Assembly (NCBI GenBank): GCA_050263095.1
Contig: JBLNEW010000041.1
Coordinates: 1 to 13,459 of the forward strand
From: FEB-35 sp050263095
GTDB lineage: Bacteria > Desulfobacterota > Deferrimicrobia > Deferrimicrobiales > Deferrimicrobiaceae
DNA: 13,459 nucleotides
Direction of reading: 5' to 3'
Under the pieces are notes generated by a model. That model saw nothing but the letters and a program-made list of their open reading frames with translations. It did no database searches and was not told where the DNA came from. Both the position numbers and the translations under genes were made by a program. Positions within the stretch are counted from its first letter, which is position 1. Each line of letters starts with the position of its first letter. This document shows, in pieces, positions 5,914-13,025 of this stretch.

Positions 5914-6933
5914 GTGGGGGGAACGAGATTCGCCGTTCCGGGCTACGTGCACCGGAACGGAGTGCACTGCGGCTCCTCTTCGATGCGGAACATGCTCCGG
6001 TTCCGCGGAATAGAGCTCTCCGAGCCAATGTGCTTCGGCCTGGGATCGGGCGCCGGATTCCTTTATGTCAAGGGACTCCCGGTCCCGCCGGCGGTGGCGA
6101 TCCACGGCCGGATCATGGAGATGGAGAAGGAGCTGTGCGACGCCCTCGGCCTTCCCTTCCCCGAGCGGGAGGAGCCGGACGGCGACGCGGGCTGGGAGCG
6201 TGCGCGCGAAGCGGTCATGGCCGGCAACCCGGTCCTCATCAACACCGATTTGGCCTACCTCGACTACTTCGATACCAAAACCCATTTCGCGGGCCACAGG
6301 GTCGTCCTCTGCGGATTCGACGACGATCGGAAAGAGGCGCTGCTTTCGGATTCCGAGCGGGAGGAGGCGCAGCTCATCCCGTACGAGTCGCTCAAAAAAG
6401 CCAGGTCCTCGGAGATTCCCCCTTACCCCATGGGGAACCGCTGGTGCGTGATCGCCCCGTCGCGTCCGCCCCGTCATCCGGCCGAGGCGATTCCGGGCGC
6501 CCTCCGCAAGAATGCGCGCGGGATGTTCTCCCCCCCGGAGGGAGAAGCGGGAGGCATAGCCGGGATGAGAAGGGCGGCGGAAGAGCTCCGTTTATGGCCG
6601 GAGCTGACAGGGCACTGGGCCTTCGCCGCGCGCTTCGCATACCAGGTCATCGAGAAGCGGGGGACCGGCGGCGGCTTCTTCCGCCGCCTCTACGCGCGGT
6701 ACCTGGAGGAGGCGTCGGCGTTCCATCCGGTCATATCGTCCGCCGGGCTTCCCGGTCGGCTGGTCTCGATCGCCGACGGCTGGACGGAGATCGCCGGCCG
6801 GATGAAGGAGATCTCGGAGGCGCAGGACGCCGGGCGGTTCTCCGGTGTTTCATCGCTTCTGCTTAGGCAGGCGGACGCAGAAGAGCGGTTCTGGGAAAAG
6901 GTCCTTAAGCTTTTCGGGAGCCCGAGTTCCTGA
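5914..6933 (+). CDS. BtrH_N / DUF4872-type protein (C39-like Cys-His fold, putative acyl/peptidyl transferase)
   Basis: 339 aa, no signal peptide. The N-terminal about 180 residues match the butirosin BtrH N-terminal domain pattern: YVHRNGVHCGSSSMRNML with H18-C19, SEPMCFGLGSGAGFLYV (res. 36-52), INTDLAYLDYF (res. 109-119), then HFAGHRVVLCGFDDD (H124, H128, D135-D137). C19 and H128 are the likely catalytic pair, as in papain or C39-like folds. The rest (about res. 185-339) is helical and fits DUF4872. In butirosin synthesis BtrH transfers a gamma-glutamyl-AHBA side chain from an acyl carrier protein to ribostamycin; here no biosynthetic gene is adjacent, so the substrate is unknown. GTG 5914 follows GGAGGG by 3 nt. 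The 3' end overlaps convergent dedA by 29 nt. Confidence 0.75.
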   Translation: MGGTRFAVPGYVHRNGVHCGSSSMRNMLRFRGIELSEPMCFGLGSGAGFLYVKGLPVPPAVAIHGRIMEMEKELCDALGLPFPEREEPDGDAGWERAREAVMAGNPVLINTDLAYLDYFDTKTHFAGHRVVLCGFDDDRKEALLSDSEREEAQLIPYESLKKARSSEIPPYPMGNRWCVIAPSRPPRHPAEAIPGALRKNARGMFSPPEGEAGGIAGMRRAAEELRLWPELTGHWAFAARFAYQVIEKRGTGGGFFRRLYARYLEEASAFHPVISSAGLPGRLVSIADGWTEIAGRMKEISEAQDAGRFSGVSSLLLRQADAEERFWEKVLKLFGSPSS

Positions 6934-7531
6934 TGTGCCGCCGGATGTACCAGGCGATCCCGGCCACCAGGACCGCACCTATCAGCAGATCGAACTTGTG
7001 GAAGTATTCCCGCAGGGAAGGCCACTTCTCGCCCATGACCATCCCGACGTAGGCCAGCCCCAGGCACCACGGGAGGGATCCCGCGAACGTGTAGGCAATG
7101 AACCGCTTCATGTCCATCCGCGCCACGCCGGCGGGGAATGCGATGAATGTCCTTATGACCGGCAGGAGCCTCGCGAAAAAGACCGTCGCCTGCCCGTGGC
7201 GCGCGAACCAGCGGTCCGCCATGTCCAGGTCGTGATGCGACATCAGGATGTACTTTCCGTACTTCTCGATGAGCGGGCGGCCCCCGTACATGCCCAGGTA
7301 ATAGGCCGGAATGGATCCGACTACGCACCCGACCGCCCCCGCAAGCCCGACGGACCACAGCGAGTATTTCCCCAGGAAGACGAGGTACCCAGCGAAAGGC
7401 ATGATCACCTCGGAAGGCAGGGGGATGCAGGCGGATTCGATCGCCATGAGCAGGACTACGCCTGCCAGCCCCATGCGGGAGATGACGTAGATGATCATCG
7501 ATGCGAGAGCTTCCAGTATCCGGGTGACCAC
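6905..7531 (-). CDS. DedA-family inner-membrane protein (VTT domain)
   Basis: 208 aa from GTG 7531, close to E. coli DedA paralogues such as YqjA and YghB. Seen: a first membrane segment around MIIYVISRMGLAGVVLLMAIES, then ESACIPLPSEVIMPFAGYL (E and PSE hallmark), GSIPAYYLGMYGGR, the re-entrant FFARLLPVIRTFIAFPAGVARM (with the conserved Arg pair), and two C-terminal segments. The family is tied to undecaprenyl-phosphate or phospholipid recycling and to proton-dependent envelope homeostasis; the specific lipid is not determinable here. The open frame extends to 7603, but that would overlap tldD and add a proline/serine tail unlike DedA. GTG 7531 follows a purine-rich GGGGGAAGGG; ATG 7498 is an alternative. 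It lies 16 nt after tldD, so it is probably co-transcribed. Confidence 0.88.
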   Translation of the reverse strand: MVTRILEALASMIIYVISRMGLAGVVLLMAIESACIPLPSEVIMPFAGYLVFLGKYSLWSVGLAGAVGCVVGSIPAYYLGMYGGRPLIEKYGKYILMSHHDLDMADRWFARHGQATVFFARLLPVIRTFIAFPAGVARMDMKRFIAYTFAGSLPWCLGLAYVGMVMGEKWPSLREYFHKFDLLIGAVLVAGIAWYIRRHIRNSGSRKA

Positions 7532-7547
7532 GATCCCTTCCCCCTGC

Positions 7548-8927
7548 CTATCCCACCGTGATGTAAGGGGGGCCGATGCGGAGGGTGGGCTGGGCGTCGC
7601 CAACGGGGACGCCTTGCCCCTCCTTGCCGCAGGTCCCCAGCCCGAATCCGAGGTCGCTTCCGACCCGGTCTATCATCTTGAGCACTTCCGGGCCGTTTCC
7701 CGTTATGGTGGCTCCGCGGACGGGCTCGCCCCGCGCGCCGTTCTCGATCCGGTACCCCTCGGCGACCTCGAACATGAAGTCGCCGGTTACGGTGTTTACC
7801 TGGCCGCCTCCCATTTTAACGACCAGGAGCCCCCGGTCCACCTCCTTGAGGATCTCGCCCGGCGGGGTGGAGCCGGGGCAGATTATCGTGTTGCTCATGC
7901 GGGGGATGGGCTTGTGCCGGTAAGATTCGCGCCGCCCGTTGCCGGTGGGCCTGCCGCCTTCCCTCATTGCGGACAGGCGATCGTGCAGGAACCCCTTCAG
8001 GACGCCATTGTCGACGAGGAGGGTCCTCCTTCCGGGCGTACCCTCGTCGTCGATTCCGAAGGATCCCCGCTTGCCGGGAACCGTGGGGTCGTCGACGATG
8101 GAGACCAGGGGGCTTGCCACTTCCTTCCCGAGCGCGTTCCCGTAGACGGACATCCCCTGCCGGGCCAGGTCGGCTTCCAGCCCGTGCCCAATCGCCTCGT
8201 GCACCATCGTGCCTCCCGCTTCCGCCGAGATGACGACAGGCATCCTTCCCCCGTCTATCTTCCCCGCCGACAGCGTTCGCACGGCCCTCGAGGCCGCCTT
8301 GCGCGCCAGGGTCTCCGGGATGAATTCCTCGAGGAACTCCCAGCCGACGGTCCCGCCGCCGGATTCGTATCCCATCGCCAGGCCGCCCCCGTCGCCCGCC
8401 ACGCACTGCGCCGCAAGGAGCGTAAACGTCTGGGAGTCCGAGGCGTACACGCCCGGATGCGCCGCTATCTCGATCCTGCGTTCCGCCTCCCCGTATGTGG
8501 CCCTGACCTGCCGGATCTCCGGGGAAACTCCCCTCGCGACGCGGTCCACGAGGGAAACGAGCGCGGCCTTCTCGGGGACGCCGCGGGTCGACGGAGGCAC
8601 GCGCACAGCCGAAGGACGGCCGGCGGCGGCGGGAGATGCCGGAAGGACGGCGGGGACGCCGCCTCCATGCGCGTACCTCGACAGATCGTTGGCGACGGCC
8701 AGGAGGGCTCGCTCGCTCGCATCGTTCGTGTATGCGTAGAAAGTCTTTTCGCCGCAAATCAGCCGGATCCCGACGCCGGCGTCCGTCCCGGAGAGAACCC
8801 GCTCGATCCTTCCGTCCTCCAGCAGGACCGTGAGCGAGCGAACCTCCTCGTAGAACAGCTCTGCGTATTCCCCGCCGCGGGACAGCAGGGCGGAAAGGAC
8901 CGGCGTTATCCGCAGCGAGGAGAGCAT
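7548..8927 (-). CDS. tldD: TldD-type metalloprotease subunit
   Basis: 459 aa, slightly shorter than E. coli TldD (481). TldD forms a heterodimer with TldE/PmbA that degrades unfolded peptides, matures microcin B17-like peptides and affects the CcdA antitoxin. TldD carries the metal site. Seen: the zinc motif HEAIGHGLEAD (H243, E244, H248) and the C-terminal cysteine in GTCGKEGQGVPVG (C433), the third expected ligand; also GSFGIDDEGTPGR, RMSNTIICPG and KMGGGQVNTVTGDFMFEVAEGY. The active half is therefore intact. An alanine/proline-rich segment (res. 88-118) is a variable linker. ATG 8927 is preceded by GGAGG at 5 nt. No pmbA/tldE partner is in the window. Cytoplasmic; first gene of a minus-strand pair with dedA. 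Confidence 0.93.
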   Translation of the reverse strand: MLSSLRITPVLSALLSRGGEYAELFYEEVRSLTVLLEDGRIERVLSGTDAGVGIRLICGEKTFYAYTNDASERALLAVANDLSRYAHGGGVPAVLPASPAAAGRPSAVRVPPSTRGVPEKAALVSLVDRVARGVSPEIRQVRATYGEAERRIEIAAHPGVYASDSQTFTLLAAQCVAGDGGGLAMGYESGGGTVGWEFLEEFIPETLARKAASRAVRTLSAGKIDGGRMPVVISAEAGGTMVHEAIGHGLEADLARQGMSVYGNALGKEVASPLVSIVDDPTVPGKRGSFGIDDEGTPGRRTLLVDNGVLKGFLHDRLSAMREGGRPTGNGRRESYRHKPIPRMSNTIICPGSTPPGEILKEVDRGLLVVKMGGGQVNTVTGDFMFEVAEGYRIENGARGEPVRGATITGNGPEVLKMIDRVGSDLGFGLGTCGKEGQGVPVGDAQPTLRIGPPYITVG

Positions 8928-8938
8928 GGCCGCCTCCG

Positions 8939-8957
8939 GCGGGGAACGCGTCCCCGC
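8939..8957 (-). promoter_or_regulatory. Stem-loop in the tldD 5' leader
   Basis: A perfect 7-bp stem, GCGGGGA paired with TCCCCGC, has a 5-nt loop (8946-8950). In the tldD mRNA it lies one base upstream of the GGAGG ribosome site (8933-8937). If transcription starts near 8960 it would cap the 5' end of the message. It could stabilise the mRNA or tune initiation. Confidence 0.45.
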
Positions 8958-8963
8958 GGTTTT

Positions 8964-8976
8964 GTGTATAATACAC
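8964..8976. promoter_or_regulatory. Palindromic -10 region shared by divergent tldD and TPR genes
   Basis: GTGTATAATACAC is a perfect 6-1-6 inverted repeat containing TATAAT (8967-8972) on plus and TATTAT on minus. It can therefore serve as -10 in both directions. The next 15 nt, GTAACGCGCGTTTAC (8977-8991), are also nearly palindromic (one indel). No good -35 is seen on either side. A regulator binding the palindrome would control both genes. Confidence 0.5.
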
Positions 8977-9005
8977 GTAACGCGCGTTTACCATAGAGGG
9001 TACGC

Positions 9006-10706
9006 ATGAAAACAAGACTGCTGATCGGGGCGCTGGCCCTTTTTCTTTTGTCCTCGCAAGCGTTTGCCTTCCACGGAAACAACACGAGGATCAACGCGCG
9101 CGTGCAGGGCAGGGCTTACTCCCTGTTCCTTTTCGGCTACCTGGCTTACCGGGAAGGAAATCTGGACGAAGCCCTCGAGGCGTACCGGAAAGCGCTCAAG
9201 TACTCCGAGAACGAGCCGGACATCCTGTACGAAATCGGAAACGTCCTCGTCAAGAAGGGAAATCTTGCCGGCGCGAGGGAGACGCTCGAGAAGGCTCTCT
9301 CCAAGGACGACAGCCATTCGAGGGCGCGTTACCTGCTTGCCGGCGTGCTTGCCGCCACAGGCGAGAAGGATAAGGCATCCAGGCTGTACGAGCGGGTAAT
9401 CGCGGACGATCCGGACAACGAGGAAGCACGCCTCCACATAGCCACCCTGTTCTTCGAAACGGGGGAATTGGGAAAGGCGGAGAAGGCCCTGTCCTCCCTG
9501 ATCGAGAGGAACCCGGAATCCTTCCTCGCATACTATTACAGGGGACGGCTCCTCGCGGCGCAGAAAAAATTCGATGCCGCCCTCGGCGATTTCGACAAGG
9601 CCCTTTCCCTTCAGCCTTCGTTCGACAGCGCCCTCATCGATTCCGGCGGCGTCCTAGAGATCCTCGGAAGGCACGCCGACGCGGAGGAGCGGTACCGGCG
9701 GGCGCTGGATTTGTATCCGAACAACCCGTTCATCCGCGAGCGGCTGGGAAGGGTGCTCATCCTCGAGAACAAGATAGACCAGGCCGTCGGCCAGTACGAA
9801 GAGCTCAAGAAGTTTTCCGCCAACAATCCGGATTTCCGTACGAAGCTGGGCCTGCTCTACCTCGAGCGCGACCGGTACGACGATGCGATAAACGAGTTCC
9901 GATTCGTCCTGTCGACGCAGCCGCAGAATTTCCAGGTGAGCTTCTTCCTGGGCACCACGTACGAGGAGAAGGGGCTGCTGGCGGAGGCGCAGGAACAGTT
10001 CCGCGGGATCCCGGAATCGTCGCCGGTCTACCGCGACGCAATGCTGCACCTGTCGATGTCGCTCGGGCGCCAGAAAAAAAGCGGCGAGTCCATCGAGGTG
10101 ATACGGAAGCTCAGGGCGAAGTACCCGGATGACGTCGACCTGATGGTGTTCCTCGGCGGGCAGCTGGAAGACGCGAAAAAGTACGAGGAGGCCGTCGGCA
10201 TCCTCACCGAAGCGTCGGCCAAGGATCCCAAGAACGCCTCCGCGCAGTTTTCCCTGGGCGTCGTCCACGACAAGATGGGCAATTTCGAGAAGATGGTCGC
10301 GTCGATGGAGAAGGCGATCGAGATCGACCCGAAGCACGCGGCGGCGCTCAACTACCTGGGCTACACGTACGCGGACCGGAACATGAAGCTTTCGGAAGCC
10401 GAATCGCTGATCCTGCGCGCCCTGGAGGTCCGGCCCAACGACGGCTACTTCACCGACAGCCTTGCCTGGGTGCACTACAGGCAGGGGGACCTGAAGCGCG
10501 CGGAATCGGAGCTTCGGCAGGCGCTGACCCTGGTCCCGGACGACCCCGTGGTTCTGGAGCACCTGGGGGACGTCCTGATGAGCGCGGGGAAGGCGGGCGA
10601 GGCCGTGTCCTACTTCGAGAAGGCGATTGCCAAGGGGCACGAAAAGCCGGACGAGATCAGGAGCAAGCTCAGCCGGACCGGGAAAGAGAGCCTGCCCTCC
10701 AAATGA
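9006..10706 (+). CDS. Exported tetratricopeptide-repeat (TPR) protein
   Basis: 566 aa. Seen: a signal peptide (MKTRLL, hydrophobic core, SQAFA with cleavage near res. 19-21), then about 15 consecutive 34-residue TPR units from about res. 37 to 546. These show the usual W/Y-LG-Y/A-A-P spacing, for example FGYLAYREGNLDEALEAYRK and LGVVHDKMGNFEKMVASMEK. The segment NYLGYTYADRNMKLSEAESL then NDGYFTDSLAWVHYRQGDL is a recurring pattern of long proteobacterial envelope TPR proteins. It is probably a periplasmic scaffold; partner unknown. ATG 9006 follows AGAGGG by 5 nt. A lipoprotein gene starts 13 nt downstream, so the two may act together at the outer membrane. No enzymatic domain is visible. Confidence 0.88.
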   Translation: MKTRLLIGALALFLLSSQAFAFHGNNTRINARVQGRAYSLFLFGYLAYREGNLDEALEAYRKALKYSENEPDILYEIGNVLVKKGNLAGARETLEKALSKDDSHSRARYLLAGVLAATGEKDKASRLYERVIADDPDNEEARLHIATLFFETGELGKAEKALSSLIERNPESFLAYYYRGRLLAAQKKFDAALGDFDKALSLQPSFDSALIDSGGVLEILGRHADAEERYRRALDLYPNNPFIRERLGRVLILENKIDQAVGQYEELKKFSANNPDFRTKLGLLYLERDRYDDAINEFRFVLSTQPQNFQVSFFLGTTYEEKGLLAEAQEQFRGIPESSPVYRDAMLHLSMSLGRQKKSGESIEVIRKLRAKYPDDVDLMVFLGGQLEDAKKYEEAVGILTEASAKDPKNASAQFSLGVVHDKMGNFEKMVASMEKAIEIDPKHAAALNYLGYTYADRNMKLSEAESLILRALEVRPNDGYFTDSLAWVHYRQGDLKRAESELRQALTLVPDDPVVLEHLGDVLMSAGKAGEAVSYFEKAIAKGHEKPDEIRSKLSRTGKESLPSK

Positions 10707-10713
10707 GGAGGGG
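10706..10713 (+). promoter_or_regulatory. Strong ribosome binding site in front of a CTG codon
   Basis: AGGAGGGG overlaps the last base of the TPR stop codon and lies 6 nt before CTG 10720. No ATG, GTG or TTG is in frame at a useful distance, yet the CTG opens a textbook lipoprotein signal. This is the main evidence for a CTG start. Confidence 0.65.
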
Positions 10714-10719
10714 AGCGGA

Positions 10720-11364
10720 CTGTCTCGCTGGATAGCTACAGCCTGCTGGATCGCGGCGGCGCTGTCCGTCGCAGCCGGGTGCGCTCCCGCCCGCCACCGG
10801 ATCGCGGGCGACGAGGCCCGGGTGGCCAGGGAATTGTTCCTTGCCGCCTCCTCGCTTTCCTTCCCCATCGAAGCAACCTATTCCGGAGTCGCCCGGGGGT
10901 CCGGCGACCCGCTGCCGTTCGTCGCTGGGGTGAACTCGCGCTCTCCGGCTAAGGAAACCGTGGGCGTCTACGACCCGCTCGGGCGTCCGGTCCTTTTCCT
11001 TGCCAACGACGGCGTCCGGATAACCGTATCCTGGGAGCCGGCCGCCGGAGGAAGCCCGTTCCGCGATTTTCCCCAGGTCAAGGCCGGCCCGGTTTCGATG
11101 GGGCGTATCCTCTACGGAGCGCCGGGCTACGCAGTCGACGGGGGGGAGCTGGCCAGGACGACGCAGGGCGAGTGGTTTCTCGAAGACGGGAGGCAGAGGC
11201 TTTTTTCCGACCCGTCAAGGCGCCTCCTTTCCCGCGCCGAATACGATTTCCAGGGGAAGCGCGTCACGGTTTCGTATCCCGGGCGCGAAACGACCGGGCC
11301 GCCCCCCCTCGTGTTGATCGAGATTTCCGGGGCGAATATCCTGCTGCGGAGGGACGCGGAATGA
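10720..11364 (+). CDS. Small outer-membrane lipoprotein, LolB-like/DUF4292-like (tentative), CTG start
   Basis: 214 aa from CTG. The N-terminus (initiator)SRWIATACWIAAALSVAAGC is a signal-peptidase II signal, with lipid-anchored Cys about 20 residues in (lipobox AAGC). Position +2 is Ala, so outer-membrane sorting is expected. The mature part is beta-rich, with GVYDPLGRPVLFLANDGVRITV in the middle and LVLIEISGANILL at the end. This resembles the LolB-like fold of DUF4292 lipoproteins, but I cannot confirm the family. An earlier in-frame TTG at 10627 would bury the signal behind 31 residues and overlap the TPR gene by 80 nt. The gene sits 13 nt after the TPR gene and overlaps the next ATG as ATGA, so all three are probably one operon. 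Confidence 0.7.
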   Translation: MSRWIATACWIAAALSVAAGCAPARHRIAGDEARVARELFLAASSLSFPIEATYSGVARGSGDPLPFVAGVNSRSPAKETVGVYDPLGRPVLFLANDGVRITVSWEPAAGGSPFRDFPQVKAGPVSMGRILYGAPGYAVDGGELARTTQGEWFLEDGRQRLFSDPSRRLLSRAEYDFQGKRVTVSYPGRETTGPPPLVLIEISGANILLRRDAE

Positions 11365-13019
11365 GACGCCTGCCGGCCGCCCTGCTCGTCGCGACGCTGG
11401 CTTTCGGGACCATCGGCCTTGCGGCCGGATGCTCCGGCGAGAAAAAGGAAGGCGCGGCCAAGGAATCCGCCGCGACGCGCGCGGCCCCCGCATACGGCGA
11501 CGCCATGGTCTTCGGCAGCAACGGCGACGTGAGCGGATTCCTGACCGCGGTCACCTCGGACGCGGCCTCCCACGACGCCGCCAGCTACGTCTTCAACGGC
11601 CTGGTCCGCTACGACAAGAACGTCAAGCTCGAGGGGGAGCTGGCCGAATCGTGGGAAGTGGCCCGGGACGGCAAGAAAATAACCTTCCGCCTCCGCAAGG
11701 GGGTCAAGTGGCACGACGGGACGCCGTTCACCTCCGACGACGTCATGTTCACCTACAGGAAGATCATCGACCCGAAGACCCCGACCGCCTACGCCGAGGA
11801 CTTCAAGCAGGTACGCCGGGCGAGCAACCCGGACCCCCATACGTTCGTCGTCGAGTACGAGAAGCCGTTCGCCCCGGCGCTGGCGTCGTGGGGGATGTCG
11901 ATCCTGCCGAAGCACCTGCTGGAGAAATACGAGGACATCTCGAAGAGCCCGCTCAACAAGGAACGCCCGATAGGCACGGGTCCGTACAAATTCGTGGAGT
12001 GGAAGCCCGGCGCGCGGGTCGTCTTCGAGGCGAATCCGGATTATTTCGAGGGGAAACCGTATATCCAGCGGGTCGTCACCCGCATCATTCCGGACCAGGC
12101 GACGATGTTCCTGGAGCTTAAATCCGGCGGCGTCGATTCGATGAATCTCACGCCCGTGCAGTACACGAGGCAGACCGAGACCGAGGAGTTCCGCAACTCG
12201 TACAACAAGTACCGCTACACGGCCTTCAACTATACGTACCTGGGATTCCGCCTGTCGCACCCCTTTTTCGCGGACAGGAAGGTCCGCCGCGCGATAGCCC
12301 ACGCCATCAACAAGAAGGAGCTCGTCGAAGGCGTCCTCTTCGGCCTGGGGCGCGAGGCGATCGGGCCGTACAAGCCGGGCACCTGGGTGTACAATCCCGA
12401 CGTGCCCGCTTTCCCCTACGACCCGTCCAGGGCAAGGGCGCTGCTCGCCGAGGCGGGATGGAAGCAGGGGGCGGACGGGACGCTCGAAAAGGGCGGGAAG
12501 AAATTCCGGTTCACAGTGCTCACCAACGCCGGCAACGAGAGCCGCGCCAAGACGGCGGCCATCCTGCAGCAGAACCTCTCCGCCGTGGGGATCGCCATGG
12601 AGATACGCACGGTGGAATGGGCGGCTTTCATCAACGAGTTCATCGACAAGAGAAAGTTCGATGCGGTGATCCTCGGGTGGAACGTCACGCCGGACCCGGA
12701 CCAGTACGACATCTGGAGCTCCAGGAAGACCGGGCCCAAGGAGCTGAACTTCGTCGGCTTCTCCAACGCCGAGGTCGACCGGCTCCTGGAGGAAGGGCGC
12801 CGCACCTTCGACCTGGAGAAGCGCAGGAAAGCTTATTTCCGCATCCAGGAGATCCTGGCGGAGGAGCTGCCGTACGTCTTCCTGTACGTTCCCGATTCGC
12901 TTCCCGCCGTGCACAACCGGTTCCACGGCATCGAGCCCGCCCCCATCGGGATCTCGTACAACTTCATCAAGTGGTTCGTGCCGAAGGAACGGCAGAAGTA
13001 CACATCCTTCCAGAAATAG
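11361..13019 (+). CDS. Family 5 substrate-binding lipoprotein of a peptide-type ABC importer
   Basis: 552 aa. The signal MRRLPAALLVATLAFGTIGLAAGC has lipobox LAAGC (Cys at res. 24), then a short polar linker. The SBP_bac_5 domain is clear: LAESWEVARDGKKITFRLR, GVKWHDGTPFTSDDVMFTYR (family signature), IGTGPYKFVEWKPGARVVFEAN, RKVRRAIAHAINKKELVEGV, and FPYDPSRARALLAEAGW near res. 350-368. It captures peptides, or possibly nickel, sugars or other ligands of this family, for the permease encoded next; specificity cannot be read. ATG 11361 overlaps the upstream stop (ATGA) and follows GGAGGG by 7 nt. A longer open frame to the left lacks a signal and overlaps the lipoprotein gene, so it is rejected. 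Confidence 0.93.
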   Translation: MRRLPAALLVATLAFGTIGLAAGCSGEKKEGAAKESAATRAAPAYGDAMVFGSNGDVSGFLTAVTSDAASHDAASYVFNGLVRYDKNVKLEGELAESWEVARDGKKITFRLRKGVKWHDGTPFTSDDVMFTYRKIIDPKTPTAYAEDFKQVRRASNPDPHTFVVEYEKPFAPALASWGMSILPKHLLEKYEDISKSPLNKERPIGTGPYKFVEWKPGARVVFEANPDYFEGKPYIQRVVTRIIPDQATMFLELKSGGVDSMNLTPVQYTRQTETEEFRNSYNKYRYTAFNYTYLGFRLSHPFFADRKVRRAIAHAINKKELVEGVLFGLGREAIGPYKPGTWVYNPDVPAFPYDPSRARALLAEAGWKQGADGTLEKGGKKFRFTVLTNAGNESRAKTAAILQQNLSAVGIAMEIRTVEWAAFINEFIDKRKFDAVILGWNVTPDPDQYDIWSSRKTGPKELNFVGFSNAEVDRLLEEGRRTFDLEKRRKAYFRIQEILAEELPYVFLYVPDSLPAVHNRFHGIEPAPIGISYNFIKWFVPKERQKYTSFQK

Positions 13020-13025
13020 GGCGCG

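Noticed and set aside
6910..6926. TCGGGAGCCCGA inverted repeat as a terminator for the BtrH-like gene
   Set aside because: The stem is only 4-5 bp, has no T-tract after it, and lies inside both coding regions.
7532..7603. Upstream extension of dedA to 7603
   Set aside because: It overlaps the end of tldD and adds a Pro/Ser-rich tail not seen in DedA proteins; GTG 7531 after a purine-rich stretch fits better.
10627..10719. TTG 10627 as start of the small lipoprotein
   Set aside because: It would overlap the TPR gene by 80 nt, place 31 polar residues before the signal peptide, and lacks a ribosome site.
9654..10868. 404-codon open frame antisense to the TPR gene
   Set aside because: It is the reverse complement of TPR repeats, and the low-complexity Arg/Leu/Val pattern follows from the sense strand.
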